Shown piece by piece: positions 1-8,294 of a DNA stretch of 64,000 nt. The translations under genes and the position numbers were made by a program. This DNA is from Syntrophus sp. PtaU1.Bin005. GTDB lineage: Bacteria > Desulfobacterota > Syntrophia > Syntrophales > Syntrophaceae. Below the pieces are notes generated by a model that had not been told where the DNA came from, made no database searches, and saw only the letters and a list, made by a program, of their open reading frames with translations. Position 1 is the first letter of the stretch; the number at the start of each line of letters is the position of its first letter. The stretch is taken from positions 1-64,000 of the forward strand of contig MVRU01000005.1 of the NCBI GenBank assembly GCA_002067745.1, in the 5' to 3' direction.

Positions 1-1
1 T

Positions 2-1210
2 CGCCACCCTCATGGCGCGGTTATCCTCTCACAGCGGAGCAGCGAACTCTTCGCATCCATTACCGAGGAAGCCCGACAACGATTTTTTCGGCTTCAGGGG
101 AAACGGCGGGTAGAGAGGGAATATCTTGCCTACGACAGTACGTCCGTTTCCAGTTATTCCAAATGTCTCAGGCAGGTGCGTTACGGGAAGAACAAAGATC
201 ACGAACTCCTGGAACAGATCAACCTGGCTTTGCTTTTCGGGCAGGAATCCCATTTGCCTTTCTATTACCGGAAACTGGCGGGAAACATTCCCGATGTGAA
301 AACCCTGAGAAAAGTTCTGGCCGACATGAACACCCTGGGGTATGAGAAGATCAAAGTGGTCATGGATCGGGGCTTTTTCAGTGCGGCCAACATCAACGAC
401 CTGTATCGGCATCATATCAAGTTTCTGATTGCCGCCAGGTTATCGCTGAAGCTTGTGCAGACCCATTTGGAAACCGTTCGGGATAAGATTCGCAACTGGA
501 CCCATTACCATCAGGACTACCAGCTTTACGCCTATTCCTTGCCGATTACATGGAGCTATGTCCAGGATCGACCCTATCGAGGGGATACGCTCAAAGCGGA
601 CCGCCGGGCGTACCTTCATCTGTATTACTCCCCTGATCGGGCCTTGGAAGATGAAAAAGCCTTCAATAGTCGGTTGGCCAATTTGCAGGCAGAACTGGAA
701 AGCGATCAGCGCCATCCTGATCACGAGAAGCAGTACGCTCAATATTTTGAGGTGAAAACCACGCCGGTTCGAGGGATGAGAATCATTGCCAAAGAAGAGG
801 CCATCGCGGAGGCGAAACGCAACTACGGTTATTTCGCTCTGTTGAGCAACGAAATCAAAGACCCTGTTGAGGCCCTTTCAACCTACAGGAACAAGGACCT
901 TGTAGAAAAGGCCTTTGAGAACCTGAAAGAGCGGCTGAACCTCCGTCGCCTGTCTGTTTCCTCAGAACAAAGCTTGGACGGCAAGCTTTTTGTGCAGTTC
1001 ATCGCCCTCATCTTTCTATCCTACATCAGCCGGAAAATGCAGGCGAACAACCTGTTCAAAGACTATACCTTGCAGGAAGTTTTAGATGAACTCGACATGA
1101 TCGAGTGCTTTGAAGTGCCGGGAAAGAAACTACAGCTTGGTGAAATAACAAAACACCAAATGGATCTCTACACAAAGCTGGGCGTCACACCCCCCGCCTC
1201 GTTACAATGA
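2..1210 (+). CDS. IS1634-like DDE transposase, 5' part outside window
   Basis: Transposase that would cut and join the ends of its own insertion sequence. The reading frame is open to the left window edge, so only about 402 C-terminal residues are visible. Three acidic catalytic positions can be read: the Asp in YDST near base 138, the Asp in VMDRGFF near base 364, and the Glu in KDLVEKAFENLK near base 905, each in a context typical of IS1634/IS4-type enzymes. The frame is intact to its stop, so the copy may be functional. The element's left end and inverted repeat lie outside the window. The right end must lie just after the stop, because a gene on the other strand ends only 10 bases away. 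The family assignment is by recognition only. Confidence 0.82.
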   Translation, partial: RHPHGAVILSQRSSELFASITEEARQRFFRLQGKRRVEREYLAYDSTSVSSYSKCLRQVRYGKNKDHELLEQINLALLFGQESHLPFYYRKLAGNIPDVKTLRKVLADMNTLGYEKIKVVMDRGFFSAANINDLYRHHIKFLIAARLSLKLVQTHLETVRDKIRNWTHYHQDYQLYAYSLPITWSYVQDRPYRGDTLKADRRAYLHLYYSPDRALEDEKAFNSRLANLQAELESDQRHPDHEKQYAQYFEVKTTPVRGMRIIAKEEAIAEAKRNYGYFALLSNEIKDPVEALSTYRNKDLVEKAFENLKERLNLRRLSVSSEQSLDGKLFVQFIALIFLSYISRKMQANNLFKDYTLQEVLDELDMIECFEVPGKKLQLGEITKHQMDLYTKLGVTPPASLQ

Positions 1211-1219
1211 TCCGGGAAT

Positions 1220-1816
1220 TCAGGATACCCACGAACCTGTGCCGTATTGAGTAAATTCAGCTCTAAAGTATTGGGCTGTCGTCAGCGGCACATCTGCAAA
1301 AAGTTCAAGATAATTTAATCCTGAGTAATTCGTTCCCCCGCCGTACACGGGTTGCCAATTTGAGTCCAGCACGGGATTGACCGTATAGTCATACAGTAAT
1401 GCCCATGGTCCCGACAATTCGGTGCTGGAGAATAATTTGAACCTGCTGATTCCTCGATGATTGATGTTTCGGTATTCACCCATGTTCAGGCCATAGTCAT
1501 GAATAGCGACCAAGTTGAAGCTCTGCAGGGTAACAGGGGCTGACGTCTGCCAATTCACCCAATGAACATAACCTTGAGGCTGGTAGTCTTTGAAGATAGT
1601 GTTATTTTTGGTATCAGAATTCGTGCCATAGGCACCCCCGAACATGTTCCGTGGGTCTGACCACCATCCTCCTGCCAAGGCGCCGCTGCTTGCGCTCACG
1701 GAAGTTCCCTGGCTGACATCCCATAAATCATCAAAGATGGCCAAACGAGCATTCGCCGTCAGTGAAGAGAAAATAAGGAGCACCGAAAACGTAATTGTAA
1801 GCAATAGCTTTTTCAT
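1220..1816 (-). CDS. Secreted discoidin-like protein, C-terminus probably cut by the IS
   Basis: Unidentified exported protein of 198 residues. The start at 1816 follows a strong GGAGGG ribosome site and gives a clean Sec signal peptide: MKK, a hydrophobic stretch, then cleavage near TANA at about residue 21. The mature part is rich in Gly, Trp, Tyr and Asn. Its phrases (VTLQSFNLVA, ISRFKLFSS, GPWALLYDYTV, YFRAEFTQYG) resemble beta-sandwich F5/8-type extracellular proteins that often end in a PEP-CTERM anchor. Here the chain stops right after FTQYG plus a few residues, and the stop lies 10 bases from the transposase stop. The likely reading is that the IS inserted into the gene and removed its C-terminus. 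Function unknown. Confidence 0.6.
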   Translation of the reverse strand: MKKLLLTITFSVLLIFSSLTANARLAIFDDLWDVSQGTSVSASSGALAGGWWSDPRNMFGGAYGTNSDTKNNTIFKDYQPQGYVHWVNWQTSAPVTLQSFNLVAIHDYGLNMGEYRNINHRGISRFKLFSSTELSGPWALLYDYTVNPVLDSNWQPVYGGGTNYSGLNYLELFADVPLTTAQYFRAEFTQYGTGSWVS

Positions 1817-2587
1817 CTGCTTGCCCTCCTTTGGTGGTGTATTTAGAAAATTCGACTTTTGGTACCTCTTTATTAAGGATACTTCCCAGCTTAGCTGCCG
1901 TAAATGAGATCCTTTCAAGATGTTTTGCCCGCCTTTTGATCAATAGTGCCCATGGATTGATTGGTGAGGCTTCACCCCCTTCTTACAAGCAGAAGAATAT
2001 TTAACGTTATTGTTAAGATGAACGATTCGGCGATTACATGACCCATATCGGGAACACCGATTAAAGCATTGAAAAAATAGGGTTAAAATCGATGCTGATC
2101 CCGAAATAGTCATCCTTATTGATGACATCCGGTCAAACTATTTACGGATCTTTGAGTAACAGGCCGATCTGTTGTCAATCAGATATTACCTGGAACTAAC
2201 ATACACCAGGATGTCTTGTCTTACAATCCGGTCTATTCATGACGGGTAATCATCCAAATCCTGATGGCGGAATAATAATGACCCTATCCGGATCAGCCTG
2301 AGGATTAATGTGTTCTTCGAGCTGGCGGGATAGGCGGCTGTTCTTTCAGTATGCCGAGAGAGGCACTGCGTATGAGAGCCGTCATGAGGCCCATGATGGT
2401 TCATCGGATAGGTCAGAAGACCTGTATCAGGTTGGACGATGGCATGTATTGGCCCTCAAATAAATTATTTCTTGACATTCAAATAAATTAAAGGCAGAAA
2501 ATTGCAGACATATTAGATAGTTTCAAGCGTTTGATGAATATCATCCTTTTATCTTATTTTGAAAAGGCATCCCTTGGAGAGATGATT
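1817..2587. other. Gene-free stretch
   Basis: About 770 bases with no convincing coding frame. The short frames present have no ribosome site and no recognisable protein character. The stretch is AT-rich toward its right end and may hold the promoter of the flavoprotein gene at 2717, but no clear -35/-10 pair stands out. Confidence 0.5.
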
Positions 2588-2624
2588 AAAATCTTGCTTC
2601 TAATTAAGGGGGCAAGATTTTTTT
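2588..2624 (+). terminator. Orphan intrinsic-terminator hairpin in the leader of the flavoprotein gene
   Basis: A perfect 10-bp stem pairs AAAATCTTGC (2588-2597) with GCAAGATTTT (2612-2621) across a 14-base loop. The second arm runs directly into a T run (2618-2624). No plus-strand gene precedes it, so it may end a small RNA or act as an attenuator for the gene starting at 2717. Seen directly; the role is inferred. Confidence 0.6.
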
Positions 2625-2716
2625 GTTTTCAGGAAGAGCTTTTTGTTTGAACCAGAAATGTGGTCTTTGTTTCGACAAATCTTTAGTCACTATCGATCAT
2701 CTTAAGGAGGTGCTCC

Positions 2717-4285
2717 ATGAAAACAGAAAAAGATCCGTTGTCATGCAGTGGTATGAGTAGGCGTTCCGTGCTCAAAGGGGCCATTGCCATGGGTGCGGCC
2801 ATGGGAAGCGGCCTGGCTCTCAACATGGCCACACCGGGAACCGCGGAGGCCATGGCTCGAAAACTTCCACAAAAATGGGACGAGACATGGGACGTCGTGA
2901 TTATCGGCTCCGGATTTGCCGGGCTGGCCGCAGCGGCGGAGGCGGCGAAGGCAGGGGCCAAGGTGGTTATTCTCGAGAAAATGCCTACATATGGCGGCAA
3001 TTCCACTATAAATGGCGGCGGATATGCAGCCTGGAACGATAAGCTGAATCTCCGGGAAAAACTTAATCTTGGGAATGACAGTCCGAAGCAGCATCTGGAA
3101 GACACCCTAAAAGGGGGCGATTACTACAACATTCCCGAGCTGGTTGAGGTTCTTGTCAACGGTGCCCCGGATGCCCTGAACTGGATGATGGATGAGGGCG
3201 GCCTTGAGATTCGCCAGGCGGTGAACAGAGCTGGCGGGCATAGCGCCTATCGGGCACATTTTTCAAAAACCAGTTGGGGGCGCGACTACACGGAAGCCCT
3301 CAGAAAAATCGCCGAGAAATACGGCGCTAAAATTGTTCTCAATTCTGAAGTGACCTGGATGTGGCGGAAGGATGCGGACCCGAAAAGCCCGGTGCTTGGA
3401 TTGGAAATCAAGCGGGGCAGAAGGGTTTTAAATATCAAGGCCAGCAAAGCCGTCGTGGTTGCATCGGGAGGCTTCAGCAGAGACGTAAAGATGCGGATGG
3501 CCCATTATCCGAAGCTGGTGGCAGAGTTTAACTGCACCAACCACAAAGGCGCCACCGGGGAGATGATTCGCTACGCCCAGGCCATCGGAGCCGATACGGT
3601 TCAGATGAATTTCATCCAACTGTACCCGTTTGCGGAGCCAGCATCGGGAACTCTGGACAATCCGGCCGTTTATGCTTTCAGCGCTCCGGGTCGCGGATGC
3701 ATTTATGTCAACAAACTTGGTAAGCGCTTTGTAAGCGAATTGGAGCGCAGGGATGTCTGTGCCTTTGCCCAGATCAATATGGGTGACAAGATGAAGCCTA
3801 CCTACACCATTTTCAATGCCGCCATGGTTCCTCTTATCGGGGAAACGCAGGAAAGCCTGAATGCCGGGCTGAAAAAAGGCCGGTTTACAGAGGCGGATAC
3901 AATAGCCAGCCTTGCAGAAAAGATCGGCATTCCGGTCGATGCCCTTGTGAAGACAGTCACCGACCACAATCGCTATCTTCAGGAGGGAAAGGATTCTGAA
4001 TTCAACAAGCCGATATCAAAGGCCATGCTACCCCTGGACAAGGGCCCCTTCTATGCCCTCCCGCAGTGGCCTGCGGTCCATCACACCATGGGCGGTCTAA
4101 GAATTAACACGAATGCCCAGGTCATCGATGTGTTCGGAGCCGTTGTTCCGAAATTGTATGCTGCGGGTGAGGTTACAGGAGGAATACATGGGTCGAACAG
4201 ACTTGGCACAAACGCGACAACCGATTGCGTAGTCTTCGGGCGCATCGCAGGCGTCAATGCCGGCAAGGAAAAACCGACGGTGTAA
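2717..4285 (+). CDS. Tat-exported FAD-dependent fumarate reductase/urocanate reductase-type flavoprotein
   Basis: Periplasmic FAD enzyme of the FAD_binding_2 family (flavocytochrome c/fumarate reductase type), 522 residues. It opens with a twin-arginine signal (SRRSVLK at 14-20 and a hydrophobic stretch), so it is exported folded with FAD. The Rossmann motif GSGFAG is at 64-69, followed by ILEKMPTYGGNS. Near the C-terminus HHTMGG, AGEVTGG and GSNRLGTNAT match the family's substrate and flavin site. No haem-binding CXXCH domain is fused, so electrons must come from a separate donor. The start has an ideal AAGGAGG site. It stands alone, so the substrate (fumarate, urocanate, acrylate-type or a steroid-like compound) cannot be named. 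Confidence 0.85.
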   Translation: MKTEKDPLSCSGMSRRSVLKGAIAMGAAMGSGLALNMATPGTAEAMARKLPQKWDETWDVVIIGSGFAGLAAAAEAAKAGAKVVILEKMPTYGGNSTINGGGYAAWNDKLNLREKLNLGNDSPKQHLEDTLKGGDYYNIPELVEVLVNGAPDALNWMMDEGGLEIRQAVNRAGGHSAYRAHFSKTSWGRDYTEALRKIAEKYGAKIVLNSEVTWMWRKDADPKSPVLGLEIKRGRRVLNIKASKAVVVASGGFSRDVKMRMAHYPKLVAEFNCTNHKGATGEMIRYAQAIGADTVQMNFIQLYPFAEPASGTLDNPAVYAFSAPGRGCIYVNKLGKRFVSELERRDVCAFAQINMGDKMKPTYTIFNAAMVPLIGETQESLNAGLKKGRFTEADTIASLAEKIGIPVDALVKTVTDHNRYLQEGKDSEFNKPISKAMLPLDKGPFYALPQWPAVHHTMGGLRINTNAQVIDVFGAVVPKLYAAGEVTGGIHGSNRLGTNATTDCVVFGRIAGVNAGKEKPTV

Positions 4286-4295
4286 AGCTCAAAGA

Positions 4296-4327
4296 GGTGG
4301 GGGGGAATGGGGCATCACCCCCCCACC
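4296..4327 (+). terminator. GC-rich hairpin after the flavoprotein gene
   Basis: GGTGGGGGGG (4296-4305) pairs with CCCCCCCACC (4318-4327) around a 12-base loop, 10 bases after the stop codon. There is no T run behind it, so it may be a weak or Rho-assisted terminator, or a 3'-end stabiliser. Confidence 0.5.
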
Positions 4328-4653
4328 CTTGAAAAATGACGGATTTCATCAGAAGAAGACATTTCATTCAGAAATAATCTCCAACTTCCCTTCCCTTCCG
4401 AATTTTTAGAATCTCTGGAGTGCCTCCAATACAGATCGTAAATAGATAAAACATCGTTGAGAAGGCCAGTCCGTTTCTTCCGCCGATGATATCAGATATT
4501 ATCTGGTATATATTCAGTACCCAGGCCGTATTGCTTATTACGAAAGAGGCATTATTATTAATAAGACGATCAACAATCCGATTCAAACAAAAGCTTTGTG
4601 AATCTAGAGATCGAGCTGCTGGAAAAATCGAATGACAACTATAGAGGAATAAG
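4328..4653. other. Gene-free stretch
   Basis: About 325 AT-rich bases between the hairpin and the small gene at 4654. A minus-strand frame crosses it, but it is mainly the antisense of that small gene and has no ribosome site. Nothing else is recognised. Confidence 0.4.
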
Positions 4654-4842
4654 ATGAAGTCCAAAGAAAGAAAAATGAAGCGGATGGAAGAACGACAAAA
4701 AGAGATGCTTCGTGAACTGGAAAACCGGAAAAGGATATGGAATGCTGCAATGGCTGGAGACGAAAAGGCCTGCAGGTTCTTAGCCAAGCAGTATTTGGGA
4801 AACGAGGATGAGAAGGGGGAAGAAGTCATGCGCTCTGCGTGA
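4654..4842 (+). CDS. Small charged protein, unknown
   Basis: A 62-residue protein rich in Lys, Glu and Arg (about half the residues), probably one or two helices, with no membrane segment or signal peptide. An AGAGGAA ribosome site sits about 6 bases before the ATG. I do not recognise a family. The middle part (NAAMAGDEKACRFLAKQY) loosely recalls an alpha-helical repeat such as Sel1. The plus strand is preferred over a longer overlapping antisense frame because of the ribosome site and a normal amino-acid mix. Confidence 0.5.
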   Translation: MKSKERKMKRMEERQKEMLRELENRKRIWNAAMAGDEKACRFLAKQYLGNEDEKGEEVMRSA

Positions 4843-5132
4843 TATGGTTCACTGGTAACAGATAACTGTTTCTGTCTTTTGCCTGGCTTTTCAGCATATG
4901 GCATCTACCGAGCAATCTGTTTTGTAAACAGCGGTAGTCCTCAGTATCCAAAGATTTTGCGGTATTGCTTATGCTGGTCACATCCGAGTCAGGAAGCCTC
5001 CGCCGTGCAAAAAATCTCTGTTTGGTAATGAACGGGATATTCTGTTTTGGATGGACATTTTAGAAAAGAAATGTTTAATAATTGGAAAAATAAAGGGTAC
5101 AAGCTTGATCCAAAAAAGAAGGAGAATAAAAA

Positions 5133-5372
5133 GTGTTGCTGAAGTTAACGGAAGAACAGATAAATTACGTGAAAATTACCTTTAACACGGATCGATTTGT
5201 CGTAAAAATAGGCGAAGTTGAACCCGTCGTGAGGGAATATTATTCGGTACCGGACATGCTCAGGGAATTTGAAGAAAATGGGATCGAATCTGCTGATTTT
5301 GACGGTCTATCCCATGAGGTCTATAACAGGTTTCTTGAGAAATCCTATAAATTGAGTGAAGTATTATCCTGA
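5133..5372 (+). CDS. Small acidic protein, unknown
   Basis: A 79-residue cytoplasmic protein starting with GTG, 5 to 6 bases after a strong AAGGAG site. It is acidic, with no membrane segment. It alternates beta-like (VKITFNTDRFVVKIG) and helical (PDMLREFEENG, YNRFLEKSYKLSEVL) segments, so a small folded domain is likely. No family recognised. It lies downstream of the small gene at 4654 and converges on the flagellar cluster. A co-transcribed link to either is not shown. Confidence 0.55.
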   Translation: MLLKLTEEQINYVKITFNTDRFVVKIGEVEPVVREYYSVPDMLREFEENGIESADFDGLSHEVYNRFLEKSYKLSEVLS

Positions 5373-5530
5373 TTTCAGAAAAGGGGCAGGTTTGGGCTTT
5401 TAATCTATTTAAGGAAGAGACATCCGCTTTCCCGTCAAAAAAAGAGAATGCACGAAAGTGAAATCGATGGTCTTCATCCGCCGCAGGATGGCAGCTGAAG
5501 GCATTCGGGATCATCTCATGAGCATTCTCT

Positions 5531-6085
5531 CTATCCTCGTCTGTTGAAAAACGTTCCGTTGGACATTGTCGTACACATGCGGCCTGACGGCATATAGTTC
5601 GTTGAGCCGGAGATCGTTTTCTGCAAAAACATCAACGTTGATCCGATTTGTGACAGGGAACTCCCCAGCAGGGTCACATTTCTTGAGATACGGTTCTTGA
5701 CGGCCTCGATCAGTCGGCAGCGTTTGTCCAGGCATTCCAGTAGTTGATTCCTGAGATGGTCATCCGCATGTTCGGCGATGGAATAAAGTGTCTGTTCATC
5801 GTCACAGCCGGGATAAACCGTTTTATTGAACGATTTAAGAATTTTCTCCTTCTCGTTTCTGCAGATCTGGACGTTGAGAAGACATGCTTCCATTCTCGAA
5901 TGGTTGGTGCGTAAATCTACAAGAGAGGTGTGTCGTAAGATCTCTCGTTCCCGTTCGATCAGTTGAACTAATTCCCTGTAAAAATTCGTTTCAGCCTGAA
6001 GATTCTTTATGAAAGAGTGGACAGGGGCATTGAATGCAGTGGCTGAAGGTTCGGCAAAGGGAGGCGTTATTCTCGCGTTGTTCAT
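5531..6085 (-). CDS. flgN: FlgN-family flagellar export chaperone
   Basis: Probable cytosolic chaperone for the hook-filament junction proteins FlgK and FlgL, 184 residues. The chain is almost all helix, with long charged heptad-like stretches (residues 25-135) and a family-typical small helical C-terminal part. The sequence is divergent, as is normal for FlgN. The assignment rests on size, helical character and position directly after flgM, where flgN usually lies. flgK and flgL would be expected next but are absent from this side, so the operon has been broken or rearranged here. Confidence 0.68.
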   Translation of the reverse strand: MNNARITPPFAEPSATAFNAPVHSFIKNLQAETNFYRELVQLIEREREILRHTSLVDLRTNHSRMEACLLNVQICRNEKEKILKSFNKTVYPGCDDEQTLYSIAEHADDHLRNQLLECLDKRCRLIEAVKNRISRNVTLLGSSLSQIGSTLMFLQKTISGSTNYMPSGRMCTTMSNGTFFNRRG

Positions 6086-6258
6086 ATCCTGAAAAGTATT
6101 CCGGGATCTTCTGATGAGTAAAGTTGATTAAGTTCGGTGAATGGACTCCAGCTTTGTGTGTTCCCAAAAAGCCCGACGCACAAAAAGAGCGGTGCCTATC
6201 TCTTGAGAACGTAAATAATCACGCAACGGCAATCTTGAAATGACCCTAAATTCGGGGA

Positions 6259-6567
6259 TCAGGCAAAAATATCCAGGAAGTATTCGCCTAACATTTTATT
6301 AGCCACTTCTTCACCGCTTACGTTGTAGGTCCCATCTTCAATCTGTGATTTTATTGCCGCGACCTTATCCTCCCGAATGCTCTGAACGTCAGTCATTGCG
6401 CTGCTTATTTGCTGTATTTCTCTCGCCTTATTGGAAATATCCACTTTTTCTTGCGGAATGGCCGAGGATTTTTCTTCAGGCAACTCCCTGCCTTTCCCAA
6501 GTGTCTCATTCAACAGATACTGTTGAATATCTTTCGGTGATATTCCATTCGAATTGTTGATGTTCAT
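6259..6567 (-). CDS. flgM: FlgM anti-sigma-28 factor
   Basis: Binds and silences the flagellar sigma factor FliA until it is exported through the finished hook. 102 residues, the usual length. The N-terminal half is polar and disordered, which suits secretion. The C-terminal half has the family pattern VDISNKAREI, then helices with VREDKVAAIKSQIEDGTY-like spacing and a final ANKMLGEYF. ATG at 6567 follows a GGAG site. A sigma-28 promoter lies just upstream, so the gene is itself a FliA target, giving negative feedback. Confidence 0.9.
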   Translation of the reverse strand: MNINNSNGISPKDIQQYLLNETLGKGRELPEEKSSAIPQEKVDISNKAREIQQISSAMTDVQSIREDKVAAIKSQIEDGTYNVSGEEVANKMLGEYFLDIFA

Positions 6568-6602
6568 CGTGCGTCTCCATCATTGGCTTTGTTTATTATT
6601 AT

Positions 6603-6629
6603 TCATCGGTATAATCTACAAAGTCTTTA
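6603..6629 (-). promoter_or_regulatory. Sigma-28 (FliA) promoter of flgM
   Basis: Read on the minus strand: TAAA (6629-6626), exactly 15 bases, then ACCGATGA (6610-6603). The sigma-28 consensus is TAAA-N15-GCCGATAA, so 10 of 12 defined positions match with exact spacing. Predicted start of transcription is near 6596, about 29 bases before the flgM ATG. Confidence 0.8.
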
Positions 6630-6694
6630 ATGATTGTTCTCCCCAAATCTGAATTTACAAAAAAAATCCGGCTCAGGAAACATAAAAAGCTGCT

Positions 6695-7021
6695 CTATTT
6701 ATTCTTGATATCCTGTTTTTTCAGTTGATGATACAGGATCGTCTGCAGGCCCATTCCGCTTCCCTTGTGGGATAATTCTTCGGCGATCTTCTGATCGAAC
6801 ATCATGTTGTAGGTATCTTTGCCGAAGGAGTGCGTGACAGGACTTCCCGCAGGTATTGTTTTTCTCATCGTCTGCAGCAAATTATAGACAAAAAGGGATT
6901 CGAAGTCAGCACATACTTTTTTAAGCTGATGGTCCTCTTTATTCTTCATCTGGTTTTCGGCATTCGTTGGAGAGGTGAATTTTCTATGCGGCGTGCTGAT
7001 GTTCATCCCGTTGTCATTCAT
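6695..7021 (-). CDS. flgJ: FlgJ-type rod-capping protein, N-terminal domain only
   Basis: Scaffold for flagellar rod assembly in the periplasm, 108 residues. The segment ADFESLFVYNLLQTMRKT and the later FGKDTYNMMFDQKIAEELSHKGSGMGL are hallmarks of the FlgJ rod-binding domain (about residues 35-100). The peptidoglycan hydrolase half found in enterobacterial FlgJ is missing. This is normal for deltaproteobacteria, where a separate lysozyme-like enzyme opens the wall. It follows flgI by 44 bases in the same transcript. Confidence 0.88.
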   Translation of the reverse strand: MNDNGMNISTPHRKFTSPTNAENQMKNKEDHQLKKVCADFESLFVYNLLQTMRKTIPAGSPVTHSFGKDTYNMMFDQKIAEELSHKGSGMGLQTILYHQLKKQDIKNK

Positions 7022-7064
7022 CTGTGTAACCCCCGATCCATCGAAAAAAATTCGATGTGAAATG

Positions 7065-8243
7065 TCAGATGATTTTCAGCTCGGCCTGCAATGCCCCCGC
7101 CGCCTTGATCGTCTGCATGATGGTGATAAGGTCTCGGGGCGATACCCCGATCGCGTTGAGCGCCCTGACGACATCCTGAATCGTTACCCCCTTGGATACG
7201 ACCATGACCTTGTTTTTCTCCTCCGACACGCCGACATTGGTATCCTTGGTTACAACCGTGTGCCCCCCCGGGGCCAGGATCGTTCCGCTTTTACGATCCT
7301 TGACGGGAGAGTCTCCTTTCGTCGGAGGAGGCGAGAAAGGAAGGGGCTGAGAAACCAACACATCCTCCTTGATCTGAATACTTAAATTGCCATGCGCCAC
7401 GGCCACGGTTGCGATCCGGACATTCTCACCCATGACGATCGTTCCGGTTTTTTCGTTCATGACCACCACAGCCCTCGAATCTACTGGAACTTCAAGATTC
7501 TCCATTAATGAAATAAGCTGCATCATATTCATAGGGTCTGTTTCTCTCATCCTGACGTTTACAGAGAAGGCGTCTACCTGGCTCGCCTGGACATATTTTC
7601 CCAATTCCTTATTAACGACGTGGGTCAAATGACTGGAGGTTGAAAAATCGGGGTGCAAGAGATTAAGCGTCAATGAACGGAGCTGGCCTAAATCGTAGTT
7701 GAGCTCCCTTTCAACGAGGGCACCGTTGACGATCCTGCCTGCGCTGGCATGATTTTTCCCGGCATTGCTGTTTGCTCCGCCGAAGGCGTATCCGCCTAGA
7801 ATTACCGGACCTTGCGCAACGGCATAGATGGCTCCATCCGCCCCTTTCAGTGGGGTCATCAGCAGAGTCCCGCCATGAAGGCTTGTTGCGTCCCCGATGG
7901 ATGAAACAATGGCATCGATCTTTGAGCCGGTTTTTGCGAAGGCGGGCAGTGTTGCCGTAACCATCACAGCGGCCACATTGTCGGATTTCAGAGTCTTGCC
8001 CTTCATGAATATGCCCTGCCTGTGGAGCATGTTGGATAGAGACTCGCTGGTGAATCCGTTTTTGATATCGTCACCCGTTCCGGCCAGCCCGACAACAAGG
8101 CCATACCCGATGAGCTGGTTGTCTCTCACCCCGCTGATGGAGGCAATATCCTTCAATCGGGCGGAAAATCCCGGCCGGGTAAACATGCCGGTCAGGGCGA
8201 TCACCATAAGGATTATGAGTGTCATTGCCTTTATACTTTTCAT
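7065..8243 (-). CDS. flgI: FlgI flagellar P-ring protein
   Basis: Forms the peptidoglycan-level bushing around the rod. 392 residues from ATG at 8243, with a Sec signal peptide. A TTG four codons upstream is also in frame, but the ATG has a GAGGAA site at proper spacing. Conserved blocks are ARLKDIASISGVRDNQLIGYGLVVGLAGTGD cut into the mature N-terminus, GRIVNGALVERE, and the C-terminal ALNAIGVSPRDLITIMQTIKAAGALQAELKII. Full length. A typical partner of FlgH (L ring) and FlgA (its chaperone) immediately upstream, which supports a Gram-negative envelope. Confidence 0.96.
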   Translation of the reverse strand: MKSIKAMTLIILMVIALTGMFTRPGFSARLKDIASISGVRDNQLIGYGLVVGLAGTGDDIKNGFTSESLSNMLHRQGIFMKGKTLKSDNVAAVMVTATLPAFAKTGSKIDAIVSSIGDATSLHGGTLLMTPLKGADGAIYAVAQGPVILGGYAFGGANSNAGKNHASAGRIVNGALVERELNYDLGQLRSLTLNLLHPDFSTSSHLTHVVNKELGKYVQASQVDAFSVNVRMRETDPMNMMQLISLMENLEVPVDSRAVVVMNEKTGTIVMGENVRIATVAVAHGNLSIQIKEDVLVSQPLPFSPPPTKGDSPVKDRKSGTILAPGGHTVVTKDTNVGVSEEKNKVMVVSKGVTIQDVVRALNAIGVSPRDLITIMQTIKAAGALQAELKII

Positions 8244-8294
8244 AACGTTCCTCAAGCAGGAAACATTCCTTAAAGACCCATTTTGAAGGAGAGC

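Noticed and set aside
4368-4904. A 178-codon minus-strand frame covering the small gene at 4654
   Set aside because: Ser/Phe/Ile-rich shadow of a Lys/Glu-rich gene, without ribosome site. The plus-strand gene has one.
6086-6258. Sigma-54 promoter before flgN (GG-N10-GC near the CACACAAAGC segment)
   Set aside because: Only GG and GC with spacing agree; the flanking consensus is poor compared with the three accepted sites.
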